Position numbers and translations under genes: made by a program. Under the pieces are notes generated by a model that worked only from the letters and a program-made list of their open reading frames with translations, ran no database searches and had not been told where the DNA came from. From a virus, in IMG/VR virus record IMGVR_UViG_3300046466_000161, positions 1-37,036 of that record: DNA of 37,036 bases; one strand, written 5' to 3'. This document shows positions 31,387 to 37,036 of the stretch, in pieces (the first letter of the stretch is position 1; each line of letters opens with the position of its first letter).

Positions 31387-31962
31387 ATGGAATCATTAGA
31401 AATATTTCCTGCTAGGTTAATTAAAGGTCATGCTCCTATGCTAAATGAATACAAGGAAGATCTAGTAGATTACCTCTATGATTTTTCTAGTAAGAATGAG
31501 TCTAGTGCAGCAAGTAACATAGGTGGTTGGCAATCAAACTCTTTTATGTATCGTGAACCTAGTTTCAAACCATTTAGGAATTGGATGTGGAATACATTTG
31601 AACCCTATATTACAAAGGTTGCACAGAGCATTGAAGAATTGGGTAACAACAGTCCAAATCTGGAACTCTATAATGTATGGTTTAATATAAATGAAACTGA
31701 TACATTTAATATGATGCATACACACCCACACTCCATTTATTCTGGAGTCATGTGGATCAAAGCACCAGAAGATTGTGGCAACCTTGTATTAGTAGACCCA
31801 TCAAAACATAATGTATTTGGTCTTGTTCCTACAGAATATGAGTTTGAACCAATAGAAGGTAATATAGTTTTATTCCCTTCACATGTTCCACACTATGTAA
31901 AACCAAACAATTCAGACGAGGATAGAATCTCTGTATCATTTAACATCGTATTATACAAATGA
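31387..31962 (+). CDS. 2-oxoglutarate/Fe(II) oxygenase-like protein, second copy
   Basis: This 191-residue protein is of the same broad family as the gene at 7623. Likely iron ligands are H111 and H113 in MMHTHPHSIYSGVMWIK and the distal H169 in FPSHVPHYV. R180 in DEDRISVSFNI is the likely 2-oxoglutarate-binding residue. Outside the core the two copies differ widely. The substrate is unknown. The end overlaps the glutaredoxin gene as ATGA. Confidence 0.78.
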   Translation: MESLEIFPARLIKGHAPMLNEYKEDLVDYLYDFSSKNESSAASNIGGWQSNSFMYREPSFKPFRNWMWNTFEPYITKVAQSIEELGNNSPNLELYNVWFNINETDTFNMMHTHPHSIYSGVMWIKAPEDCGNLVLVDPSKHNVFGLVPTEYEFEPIEGNIVLFPSHVPHYVKPNNSDEDRISVSFNIVLYK

Positions 31963-32225
31963 AAATTACTGCATATACAACATCAGGATGTTTTTACTGT
32001 GTTCAGTTAAAAGAACTGTTCAAACGTGCCAACCTAGAATATGAATTGATAGAGTGTCACGATGCAGATCCAATGTTCATAGAGAACTGGAAACAATTAA
32101 GAAAAGATTATCCTGACGTTAGATCATACCCCTTTGTTGTCATTGATGGCAATAGAATTGGTGGTATTGTAGAGACTGCTAAATTTCTCAAAGATAAAGG
32201 TTTGGTTTCCTCTAGACAAAAATGA
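31959..32225 (+). CDS. Glutaredoxin-like protein (CFYC active site)
   Basis: This is a thioredoxin-fold protein of 88 residues with active site C11-F-Y-C14 in TTSGCFYCVQLKELF, the cis-proline SYPFVVIDG loop (residues 58-66) and the IGGIVETAKFL helix. The Pro of the usual CPYC is replaced by Phe, which may change the redox potential compared with the CPYC protein at 6596. It is coupled to genes on both sides by ATGA, and may serve ribonucleotide reductase or another thiol enzyme. Confidence 0.9.
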   Translation: MKITAYTTSGCFYCVQLKELFKRANLEYELIECHDADPMFIENWKQLRKDYPDVRSYPFVVIDGNRIGGIVETAKFLKDKGLVSSRQK

Positions 32226-32392
32226 AAGAACTTAAAATAAATAAAGGTATAGAGCTCATGCTTAGGGGGGCGATACCGAAGGACAAAAGAAATCCAAAAC
32301 CTGAAAATGGTTTTACAATTACCAAATTATTTACCCTACGAAAGCGAAGAGTTTACTTCAACTTAGAATTTTTGTGGGACAAAGAAACATAA
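32222..32392 (+). CDS. Small basic protein, 56 aa
   Basis: This basic protein is unrecognised (MKELKINKGIELMLRGAIPK, then TLRKRRVYFNLEFLWDKET). The start overlaps the glutaredoxin stop as ATGA, which supports it as a real gene in the same operon. It has no membrane span. Confidence 0.65.
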   Translation: MKELKINKGIELMLRGAIPKDKRNPKPENGFTITKLFTLRKRRVYFNLEFLWDKET

Positions 32393-32407
32393 GTTCGGAG
32401 TTGAACA

Positions 32408-32635
32408 ATGACTGAAACGATGATGATCTTTATCTCAGTAACTACATCCTTTATCTTCTTAGCAATTGGAGTATTATTTGGATGGGTAGCTGCAGAAGTA
32501 AAGCAAGAACACATATACGTTACACAACAGGAGGAAAATTTTCATCCAGAAATGTTTAACTCGGATGGTAACTGGATTAACGAGGAACTTCTCTCAGTTC
32601 GCTTCTTAAATGAGGATGAAATTGAAGAGGAATAA
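32408..32635 (+). CDS. Small membrane protein, 75 aa
   Basis: An N-terminal membrane span (about residues 5-28, MMIFISVTTSFIFLAIGVLF) is followed by an acidic soluble part (EEN, NEELLSVRFLNEDEIEEE). It is of a type common in T4-like cyanophages, with no known function. A CGGAG ribosome site lies 8 bases upstream. Confidence 0.75.
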   Translation: MTETMMIFISVTTSFIFLAIGVLFGWVAAEVKQEHIYVTQQEENFHPEMFNSDGNWINEELLSVRFLNEDEIEEE

Positions 32636-32638
32636 ATA
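32631..32638 (+). promoter_or_regulatory. Late-promoter-like box AATAAATA
   Basis: It overlaps the stop codon of the small membrane protein gene and is 22 bases before ATG 32661. It fits NATAAATA. Confidence 0.5.
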
Positions 32639-32660
32639 TACTTACGACATCACTTAGGTT

Positions 32661-33092
32661 ATGCAATTATTATTACATGAAGTGCTTCAAAAGGTTAGCA
32701 ATGCTAAGACAAAGGCACAAAAGATTAAACTTCTACAGTCACATAATACACCAGCACTCAGGCAAATCCTGATTGCTAACTTTGATGAGAGCATTATCTC
32801 AATGCTACCAGAAGGTGAAGTGCCTTATAAAAAGAATGATGCTCCTGAAGAAACAGAGCACACTAAATTAGTACACGAGTACCGTAAACTCTATCTCTTC
32901 TTTAAGGGTGGAGCAACTATTTCTCAGACTCGTAGAGAGACTCTATTCATTCAACTGTTAGAGGGTCTACACAAGGGAGAAGCAGACGTTCTTATTCTAA
33001 TGAAGGATAGGAAGATAGGTAAGCGTTGGAAGATCACTAAGCAGTGTGTTGAAGAATCGTTTCCTCAAATCCAATGGGGAGGACGTTCCTGA
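32661..33092 (+). CDS. Conserved cyanophage protein (DUF6433-like), 143 aa
   Basis: This is a helical protein of the type conserved in T4-like cyanophages: LHEVLQKVSNAKTKAQKIKL, then ALRQILIANFDESIISMLPE, VPYKKNDAPE, and a C-terminal half around ETLFIQLLEGLHKGEADVLI. I believe this corresponds to the DUF6433 family; its function is unknown. It joins the next gene with a TGATG overlap. Confidence 0.8.
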   Translation: MQLLLHEVLQKVSNAKTKAQKIKLLQSHNTPALRQILIANFDESIISMLPEGEVPYKKNDAPEETEHTKLVHEYRKLYLFFKGGATISQTRRETLFIQLLEGLHKGEADVLILMKDRKIGKRWKITKQCVEESFPQIQWGGRS

Positions 33093-33415
33093 TGGGTAAA
33101 GGATGTAATGTTATTCATCAAGACTGTGACCCAAAATTAGCACAAGATAGAAGTCTGCCATACAATACTTTCCTCATTGAATACAGTGTGGATGGTAAAC
33201 CTAAGTTTGATATTGCTTCGGGCAGTGGGCAGGTAGATATTTTTGATGAATATTGGGATAAATACAGCAGTGATTTCAAAAATATGACACAGACAGAGGG
33301 TAGAATTAACCCAAAACTGTGGAAAGGAAAACCAAAGGCACAGAAACCAAAGGCACCTCCAAAGGCACCTCCAAAGGCACCTCCAAAATCACCACCTCAA
33401 GGGAAAAAGAAATGA
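33092..33415 (+). CDS. Hypothetical protein with a KAPP-repeat tail, 107 aa
   Basis: The first 75 residues form a possible small domain (KGCNVIHQDCDPKLAQ, NTFLIEYSVDGKPKFDIASG, FDEYWDKYSSDFKNM). The tail is made of repeats of Lys-Ala-Pro-Pro and a basic end. I chose ATG 33092, which overlaps the previous stop and has GGGAGG upstream, over an in-frame ATG at 33074 inside the previous gene. The repeat tail may be an extended linker. Function is unknown. Confidence 0.75.
   Translation: MGKGCNVIHQDCDPKLAQDRSLPYNTFLIEYSVDGKPKFDIASGSGQVDIFDEYWDKYSSDFKNMTQTEGRINPKLWKGKPKAQKPKAPPKAPPKAPPKSPPQGKKK
33347..33394 (+). repeat. Tandem 12-bp repeat encoding the KAPP tail
   Basis: Three perfect copies of CCAAAGGCACCT (33347-33382) are followed by a changed fourth copy. 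Because the unit is 12 bases, copy-number change by slippage would keep the frame and alter tail length only. Confidence 0.9.
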
Positions 33416-33678
33416 GTGCAGAGCAACAAGGACAATGGGCAATCTTCTATCGTAAGATGTCTGAACCAACAGTATGGCACACTATGAAACTGTGGAGAAA
33501 CGATGGTGTCCTTGTATCTGCAAAGACTTATGATGATGTCTATAAGTTTGGTCGTTACAAAGAAGCATTTGATTTTGCAAAGAATCTAATCATGGAAGAA
33601 CCAATAGCAAAATATGATGCTCAGGTGAAGAGAGTGTGTAAGGCAAGAGGAGAAGCATTTTATTTAGCACAATGTTAA
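33412..33678 (+). CDS. Hypothetical protein, 88 aa
   Basis: This unrecognised basic protein (GQWAIFYRKMSEPTVWHTMK, VYKFGRYKEAFDFAKNLIME, VKRVCKARGEAFYLA) starts at ATG 33412, overlapping the previous stop as ATGA, and is probably translated with it. Its mixed strand-helix pattern would fit a small compact domain. Confidence 0.75.
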   Translation: MSAEQQGQWAIFYRKMSEPTVWHTMKLWRNDGVLVSAKTYDDVYKFGRYKEAFDFAKNLIMEEPIAKYDAQVKRVCKARGEAFYLAQC

Positions 33679-33703
33679 AACGGTATAAAGAAATACAAAA
33701 GGC

Positions 33704-33735
33704 TTGACATAAATAGTATTGGTATGCTAACATAC
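33704..33735 (+). promoter_or_regulatory. Composite promoter upstream of the tandem-repeat leader
   Basis: TTGACA (33704-33709) is a perfect -35, but no good -10 stands at 17 bases; TAACAT at 18 bases (33728-33733) is the best candidate. A CATAAATA late box (33708-33715) overlaps the -35. As at psbA, host-type and late-type signals are superimposed. Confidence 0.6.
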
Positions 33736-33737
33736 CT

Positions 33738-33827
33738 ATACGTTCATCTCACAAGAGACGCAAGTAAGACGACACGGAACGGATACGTTCATCCCTAACG
33801 GGACGCAAATGCCGCCCGAAGGAACGG
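33738..33827 (+). promoter_or_regulatory. Tandem 45-nt structured leader repeat
   Basis: Two direct copies of exactly 45 bases (33738-33782 and 33783-33827) share 31 of 45 positions. Each copy begins ATACGTTCAT, holds a 4-bp hairpin, then GACGCAA, and ends GGAACGG. The first hairpin is TCTC-ACAA-GAGA and the second TCCC-TAAC-GGGA, so one T-A pair is replaced by a C-G pair while pairing is kept. This compensatory change and the constant flanks point to a structured RNA or a protein-binding array in the leader of the small gene that follows. GC content is higher than around it. Confidence 0.75.
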
Positions 33828-33859
33828 TCTAAACAACCTCATCCTACAGGAGAAAACCG

Positions 33860-33982
33860 ATGGCACAAGTCACATATCGTGGTGTTAAGTACGACACCAA
33901 CGACAATAAGCAAGCAAAATCACAGATGGTTACATTAACCTACCGTGGTGTTAAGTCTGAAAAGGAATTAACTGCTGCTTAG
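33860..33982 (+). CDS. DUF4278-like small protein with an internal repeat, 40 aa
   Basis: The 40-residue protein carries two copies of (V/L)TYRGVK(Y/S), at residues 4-11 and 26-33, the core of the cyanobacterial DUF4278 family. A strong AGGAG ribosome site (33848-33852) lies upstream. It has its own promoter, an unusually long structured leader and a strong terminator, so it is a stand-alone, probably highly controlled transcript. The function of the family is unknown. Confidence 0.85.
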   Translation: MAQVTYRGVKYDTNDNKQAKSQMVTLTYRGVKSEKELTAA

Positions 33983-33997
33983 TCACTTACTTAAACC

Positions 33998-34023
33998 AAA
34001 AGCAGGGGAAACCCTGCTTTTTA
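33998..34023 (+). terminator. Terminator with GAAA tetraloop
   Basis: A perfect 10-bp stem AAAAGCAGGG (33998-34007) with CCCTGCTTTT (34012-34021) closes a GAAA tetraloop and ends in T residues. It ends the DUF4278-like transcript. Confidence 0.95.
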
Positions 34024-34116
34024 ATGGGTAGAAATACGTAGGCAATAATATTCGTTTCAATTTTACTCCATTTCAATATTACTATAGTAAATAGTGGTAG
34101 AATTAACGAGGTCACT

Positions 34117-34152
34117 ATGATCCCTGTCGCCGCCTTATCATGTAACTGTTAA
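34117..34152 (+). CDS. Candidate leader peptide, 11 aa
   Basis: ATG 34117, behind an ACGAGG ribosome site, opens an 11-codon frame (MIPVAALSCNC) that ends just before the AAGGAGG ribosome site of the next gene. The placement is that of a leader peptide whose translation could control access to the downstream ribosome site. The 80 bases before it (34024-34103) are AT-rich with an ACTATAGT palindrome at 34081-34088 and no clear gene. Confidence 0.35.
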   Translation: MIPVAALSCNC

Positions 34153-34166
34153 GGAGGAAACTTTAA

Positions 34167-34313
34167 ATGCACAACATTCTATCACGCTCTCATTTGAATG
34201 AGTGGCGTCATCATCAAGATCAAAAACTCAACGATTATTATGAATGTCTAATTGAAACATCCCAAATGAACAATCATGAGGGTAAGAAAATATGCAAACA
34301 AATTCTTAAATAA
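34167..34313 (+). CDS. Small hypothetical protein, 48 aa
   Basis: This 48-residue charged, His/Asn-rich and probably helical protein (SHLNEWRHHQDQKLNDYYEC) has one of the best ribosome sites in the window (AAGGAGG at 34151-34157). Family and function are not recognised. It is preceded by the 11-codon frame and closed by the terminator at 34318. Confidence 0.75.
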   Translation: MHNILSRSHLNEWRHHQDQKLNDYYECLIETSQMNNHEGKKICKQILK

Positions 34314-34317
34314 ATTT

Positions 34318-34352
34318 AGAGGGGTTACAACCCCTCTTTTTTATGGTATAAT
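34318..34352 (+). terminator. Terminator fused to the next promoter
   Basis: The hairpin AGAGGGGTT (34318-34326) with AACCCCTCT (34329-34337) is followed by a T tract to 34342. TTACAA (34325-34330), spanning the loop, lies 16 bases before TATAAT (34347-34352), so the hairpin region also holds a sigma70-like -35. The next gene starts at 34383. Confidence 0.88.
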
Positions 34353-34382
34353 ATATAATCAAAGTTTTATTTCTATACGTCC

Positions 34383-34940
34383 ATGAGAAATGTGAGGCCG
34401 CAAGTCCAAAGAACTTCAGGACCATGGTATAAAGGTCATGCTCATATAGGAAAGTGTGATAACGTTGAAGGTAATTGGGAGTTCCCAAGGTCTGATGGTA
34501 AGTTAGGTTTTATTACTAAAATTTTTATAGAAGATATCCTTCACTTACTAACAGATTCTAGATTAAAAATGATAGATCTTTGTGACATTGCTTGGAAAGG
34601 AAAGCATTACTTTCCTCATCATACTGGACCTCATTGTTATTGTTGTAAGGGCAACCCCGATGATTATGATTACAAGATAAAAAAAGCAAAACATACAAAA
34701 TATAAGTCTGCTGATCCATCATATCCAGGAATTGTTTTAGAGAATGCTCCCAATCCATATGATAGTAAGTATAGAATGATTGATGGTAGGCATAGGTTAA
34801 TGAAGTTGTTGCACTCAACAAATGTGACATCATCTCTACACTATGTTTTTGATTATGATGAGATAAAGAAGTATATAATTGTGGAGGTATATTCTCACAA
34901 AGAAAAGAAATTTATACATGAGAAGTTTGAAGGGGGTTGA
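34383..34940 (+). CDS. Hypothetical protein with a ParB-like DGRHRL motif, 185 aa
   Basis: The C-terminal half contains YRMIDGRHRLMKLLHS (near residues 131-146), the DGRHR pattern found in ParB/sulfiredoxin-type nuclease domains. Before it lie HHTGPHCYCCKGNPDDYDYK, a Cys/His cluster that could bind metal, and PNPYDSK. The N-terminal 80 residues are unrecognised. A role in nucleic-acid handling is possible but unproven. The stop codon lies inside the next terminator-promoter element, and it is expressed from the promoter at 34325-34352. Confidence 0.7.
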   Translation: MRNVRPQVQRTSGPWYKGHAHIGKCDNVEGNWEFPRSDGKLGFITKIFIEDILHLLTDSRLKMIDLCDIAWKGKHYFPHHTGPHCYCCKGNPDDYDYKIKKAKHTKYKSADPSYPGIVLENAPNPYDSKYRMIDGRHRLMKLLHSTNVTSSLHYVFDYDEIKKYIIVEVYSHKEKKFIHEKFEGG

Positions 34941-34964
34941 CACCCTCTTTTTTTATGCTATGAT
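34931..34964 (+). terminator. Terminator with -35 in the loop of the hairpin
   Basis: A 7-bp stem (34931-34937 with 34942-34948, one G-U pair) around a TGAC loop is followed by seven T residues. TTGACA (34937-34942) in and around the loop, 16 bases, then TATGAT (34959-34964) form a promoter. A CATAAATA box (34977-34984) follows directly before ATG 34986. Confidence 0.88.
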
Positions 34965-34985
34965 GTTTGAACCTACCATAAATAT

Positions 34986-35153
34986 ATGGACAGAGAGAAA
35001 TTAAAATTGGTCGTCAAGAATCTCAAGTCTCTAGTGAATGTATTAGAGAGTGAGGTTTACTCTGACACTTCTGCATATCAAATACCAGAGGACGCAGACA
35101 AATCATTTGGATTCGATTACAAAGATGGAGATGACGATGGATACCCAGACTGA
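34986..35153 (+). CDS. Small acidic protein, 55 aa
   Basis: A helical N-terminus (REKLKLVVKNLKSLVNVLES) is followed by a very acidic end (FDYKDGDDDGYPD). It follows the promoter at 34937-34964 with a leader of about 15 bases and no ribosome site. It overlaps the next gene by 17 bases. Family and function are not recognised. Confidence 0.65.
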   Translation: MDREKLKLVVKNLKSLVNVLESEVYSDTSAYQIPEDADKSFGFDYKDGDDDGYPD

Positions 35154-35337
35154 ACAGTATGATGATGAGCATATGCATGTCAGATCATATGCATTAAAAG
35201 TTCTTATGAATGCGGTTGGTGGTAAAACACAATCAAACCGTGGCATTTATGAGTGTGTGGATGACTGGGTATCGAAAGGCAATGTCAGTGCATCTGGTAT
35301 TGTCAAGTATTACCTAGCATATTACAAGGATAAATGA
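35137..35337 (+). CDS. Hypothetical protein, 66 aa
   Basis: The protein (HVRSYALKVLMNAVGGKTQS, then GIYECVDDWVSKGNVSASGI and VKYYLAYY) looks like a compact helical domain. I chose ATG 35137 because GGAG lies 6-7 bases upstream; in-frame ATGs at 35125 and 35131 are alternatives. It is coupled to the next gene by ATGA. Family not recognised. Confidence 0.7.
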   Translation: MDTQTEQYDDEHMHVRSYALKVLMNAVGGKTQSNRGIYECVDDWVSKGNVSASGIVKYYLAYYKDK

Positions 35338-35606
35338 GATTCAAAGAAACAATTAAATTATCGAAACAAGCATTAAAGCTTGCCAAGAAGAACCCAATGC
35401 TGTATAATGATGAAGAGATCCGTTACATGAAGATGTCTCTTCGTGCTGCAAAGGCAGGTCTCAAACGTAAACGTGCAATGAAAAGCAAAGGATTTAAGAA
35501 TGAAGCAACGTCCACTAGTGCAACTAGTGTCAGTGACACCAGAAGCGGAGAAGACAATGGGTTACGTGGCGAGAGTCAGCAACCCAAACAATCAAGACAA
35601 TCCTAA
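35334..35606 (+). CDS. Small basic protein overlapping thyX, 90 aa
   Basis: The first 55 residues are strongly basic and helical (MRFKETIKLSKQALKLAKKN, MKMSLRAAKAGLKRKRAMKS). The last 35 are Ser/Thr/Gln-rich and lie in a different frame over the start of thyX (overlap 107 bases). The C-terminal part may simply be carried by the thyX sequence. Nucleic-acid binding is possible; the family was not recognised. Confidence 0.65.
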   Translation: MRFKETIKLSKQALKLAKKNPMLYNDEEIRYMKMSLRAAKAGLKRKRAMKSKGFKNEATSTSATSVSDTRSGEDNGLRGESQQPKQSRQS

Positions 35607-36147
35607 GGTCTCTGGTCTTCTAAAGTATTGTATCAAACACAATCACTGGTCTGTATTTGAACAGGCACACATGACTGTGGAGATATCAACTACAAGAGGT
35701 CTTGCTGCTCAGATACTAAGACACAGATCATTTACATATCAAGAGTTCTCTCAAAGATATGCTGACAGTAGTTTGTTGGGTGACAAGATTCCTTTACCTC
35801 AACTCAGAAAACAAGATACAAAGAATAGACAGAACTCCACTGATGATCTAGATGAATTTCTAGTTCAAGATTATGAATTAGAAATGGAAAAATTATTTGA
35901 TTCATCAATGAAGTTATATCAAAGTATGTTGGAGTCAGGTGTTGCTAAAGAGTGTGCTCGGTTTGTACTACCTCTTGCTACACCCACCAGACTATACATG
36001 ACTGGATCAGTCCGTTCATGGATCCATTACATTGATCTACGATCTGCTAATGGTACACAGAAAGAACACATGGACATTGCTAATGCAGTTCGTGATGTTT
36101 TCATTGAACAGTTCCCTATTTGTGCGGAGGCACTTGATTGGCAATGA
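35500..36147 (+). CDS. thyX: Flavin-dependent thymidylate synthase
   Basis: ThyX makes dTMP from dUMP with methylenetetrahydrofolate, FAD and NADPH. The 215-residue protein has the diagnostic RHR--7--S motif at R74-H75-R76 and S84 (RHRSFTYQEFSQRY). It also has HWSVFEQAHMTVEI before it, AKECARFVLPLAT, and MTGSVRSWIHYIDLR with the conserved Arg residues. The length is typical. It works with NrdAB in dNTP supply for phage replication. The start ATG 35500 follows AAAGGA and lies within the previous gene. It ends in ATGA with the next one. Confidence 0.97.
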   Translation: MKQRPLVQLVSVTPEAEKTMGYVARVSNPNNQDNPKVSGLLKYCIKHNHWSVFEQAHMTVEISTTRGLAAQILRHRSFTYQEFSQRYADSSLLGDKIPLPQLRKQDTKNRQNSTDDLDEFLVQDYELEMEKLFDSSMKLYQSMLESGVAKECARFVLPLATPTRLYMTGSVRSWIHYIDLRSANGTQKEHMDIANAVRDVFIEQFPICAEALDWQ

Positions 36148-36380
36148 AGAAACTTACATTAGATGATTATAAAAAAGCAGGTGAAGAGTTCTGGCCTAAG
36201 TATGAGTACATCTCACAAAATCTAAGTGAGGAGTCCAAGTATGGTGAACCACCTAGACCTGAAGCAGTGCTGAAAGTAATGGAAGCACTTGCTGCTGCTG
36301 CTCTTAAGCAAAAGGTTGAGGATAAACTTGCCCCTTTCGGTTTTAATAAAAAAGAAAATGCCAACGTATCCAGTAATTAA
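36144..36380 (+). CDS. Hypothetical protein, 78 aa
   Basis: This unknown, mostly helical protein (KKLTLDDYKKAGEEFWPKYE, PEAVLKVMEALAAAALKQKV) has ATG 36144 overlapping the thyX stop as ATGA. Its end overlaps the following gene by 23 bases. It is coupled between thyX and phoH and is probably an accessory phage protein. Confidence 0.75.
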   Translation: MKKLTLDDYKKAGEEFWPKYEYISQNLSEESKYGEPPRPEAVLKVMEALAAAALKQKVEDKLAPFGFNKKENANVSSN

Positions 36381-36621
36381 TAAAGTAACTGGCGAACAAA
36401 AAGAGGTTCGCATGACCATGACCGAATGGAATCAATGGTCTAATGATAATCCTGATTGGAAAAGAGATTGGAGTGATCCTTCTACTTGTCCTTCATCTGG
36501 AGAAGTTGGTGAGTGGAGAGACAAGATGAGGAAAACTCATCCTGGTTTCCATGACATTATAAAGAACAAAGTTGTTCCTAAAGCACCAACCAACAATAGT
36601 ATCTCACAAAAGTACAACTAA
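36358..36621 (+). CDS. Small FmdB-like or unrelated protein, 87 aa
   Basis: The start MPTYPVINKVTGEQKEV resembles the small cyanophage proteins that begin MPTY---N--TGE and are loosely related to the FmdB family, but the zinc-ribbon cysteines of that family are missing. The middle is Trp-rich (WNQWSNDNPDWKRDWSDP), and GFHDIIKNKV lies near the end. It ends one base before the phoH start codon. Confidence 0.7.
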   Translation: MPTYPVINKVTGEQKEVRMTMTEWNQWSNDNPDWKRDWSDPSTCPSSGEVGEWRDKMRKTHPGFHDIIKNKVVPKAPTNNSISQKYN

Positions 36622-36622
36622 C

Positions 36623-37036
36623 ATGCCTAGAAAGAAGACAACTAAATCCGCTGGTCAGGGGATGACTGCGAAGCAACGCAAGCGTCGTAAACCTATCAGT
36701 GAACAGTACATGCTTCCAATTGAACCACTGACTGATAATCAGAAGGTGATGTTTGATGCATGGGATGCAGATAAGATGATCTATGCTTATGGTGTAGCAG
36801 GTACAGGTAAGACCTTTGTCGCACTCTACAAGGCACTTAAAGATGTCTTGGGAGATGATACCCCATACGAAAAGATCTATATTGTACGATCACTGGTAGC
36901 AACTAGGGAGATTGGTTTCTTACCTGGTGACCATGAAGATAAGTCTTCTCTCTATCAGATACCATATAAGAATATGGTTCAAGCAATGTTTGAGATGCCA
37001 GATGACAATTCATATGAAATGTTGTATGATAATCTT
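36623..37036 (+). CDS. phoH: PhoH-like ATPase, 3'-truncated by window edge
   Basis: The first 138 codons are visible. A basic N-terminus (MPRKKTTKSAGQGMTAKQRK) is followed by LTDNQKVMFDAW, the Walker A motif GVAGTGKT (residues 57-64), IYIVRSLVATREIGFLPGD and the start of the helicase-like core. This is the standard beginning of the PhoH family found in nearly all T4-like cyanophages. Its exact role (RNA metabolism, phosphate response) is not settled. The C-terminal part, including Walker B, lies beyond the window. Confidence 0.95.
   Translation, partial: MPRKKTTKSAGQGMTAKQRKRRKPISEQYMLPIEPLTDNQKVMFDAWDADKMIYAYGVAGTGKTFVALYKALKDVLGDDTPYEKIYIVRSLVATREIGFLPGDHEDKSSLYQIPYKNMVQAMFEMPDDNSYEMLYDNL

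Noticed and set aside
1-37036. tRNA genes, CRISPR arrays, insertion sequences or an origin
   Set aside because: I saw no cloverleaf-like segment with the usual TTCGA arm, no regularly spaced direct repeats with unique spacers, and no transposase-like protein.

Overview
This window is a piece of a T4-like cyanophage genome (a contractile-tailed phage of marine Synechococcus or Prochlorococcus). The evidence is a low-GC, tightly packed genome with many ATGA or TAATG junctions. It combines T4-type nucleotide genes (class Ia nrdA/nrdB, thyX, phoH) with cyanobacterial photosynthesis genes (psbA for D1, three high-light-inducible genes, and the bilin reductases pebS and pcyA) and the cyanophage transaldolase talC. 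Late-promoter-like boxes of the form NATAAATA precede most of the virion genes.

Layout: 1-8264 is a metabolic/early-middle block: nrdA (5' end outside the window), nrdB, two overlapping hypothetical frames, pebS, pcyA, a GIY-YIG endonuclease-like gene, small unknowns, talC, glutaredoxin, a short Phd/YefM-like gene, more unknowns and a 2OG-Fe(II) oxygenase-like gene, closed by a strong terminator. 8284-26046 is a late virion block of large repetitive fibre-like proteins: YGWGDH repeats, a subtilisin-type protease, an NTAIG-repeat protein, a LamG-rich protein and an 1112-residue protein. Three small membrane or Ala/Pro-rich genes follow. 26047-27740 is a reverse-strand cassette of three genes for exported, signal-peptide-bearing proteins. 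27865-30415 is a photosynthesis block: hli, a small acidic gene, hli, hli, three small genes, psbA and a tiny membrane peptide. 30480-37036 is a run of small genes (DUF2997, DUF1257/Ycf35-like, a second 2OG oxygenase, a second glutaredoxin, DUF6433-like, DUF4278-like, a DGRHR-motif protein), then thyX and the start of phoH.

How the parts fit: NrdAB, the glutaredoxins and ThyX supply dNTPs. TalC is thought to push host carbon flow into the pentose phosphate pathway, which feeds NADPH and ribose to NrdAB. D1 and Hli proteins keep photosystem II running during infection, and PebS/PcyA divert biliverdin to phycoerythrobilin and phycocyanobilin. No heme oxygenase is visible here.

The most unusual signals are regulatory. 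(i) A tandem 45-nt leader repeat with a compensatory base-pair change lies before the 40-aa DUF4278-like gene. (ii) Three terminator hairpins carry the next promoter's -35 in or across the loop. (iii) sigma70-type promoters overlap late boxes upstream of psbA and the DUF4278-like gene. (iv) Micro-ORFs for single-span membrane peptides flank the psbA region. (v) One reverse-strand exported protein has no canonical start codon next to its signal peptide. No tRNA, CRISPR, insertion sequence or origin was recognised. No gene-free stretch exceeds about 200 bases.
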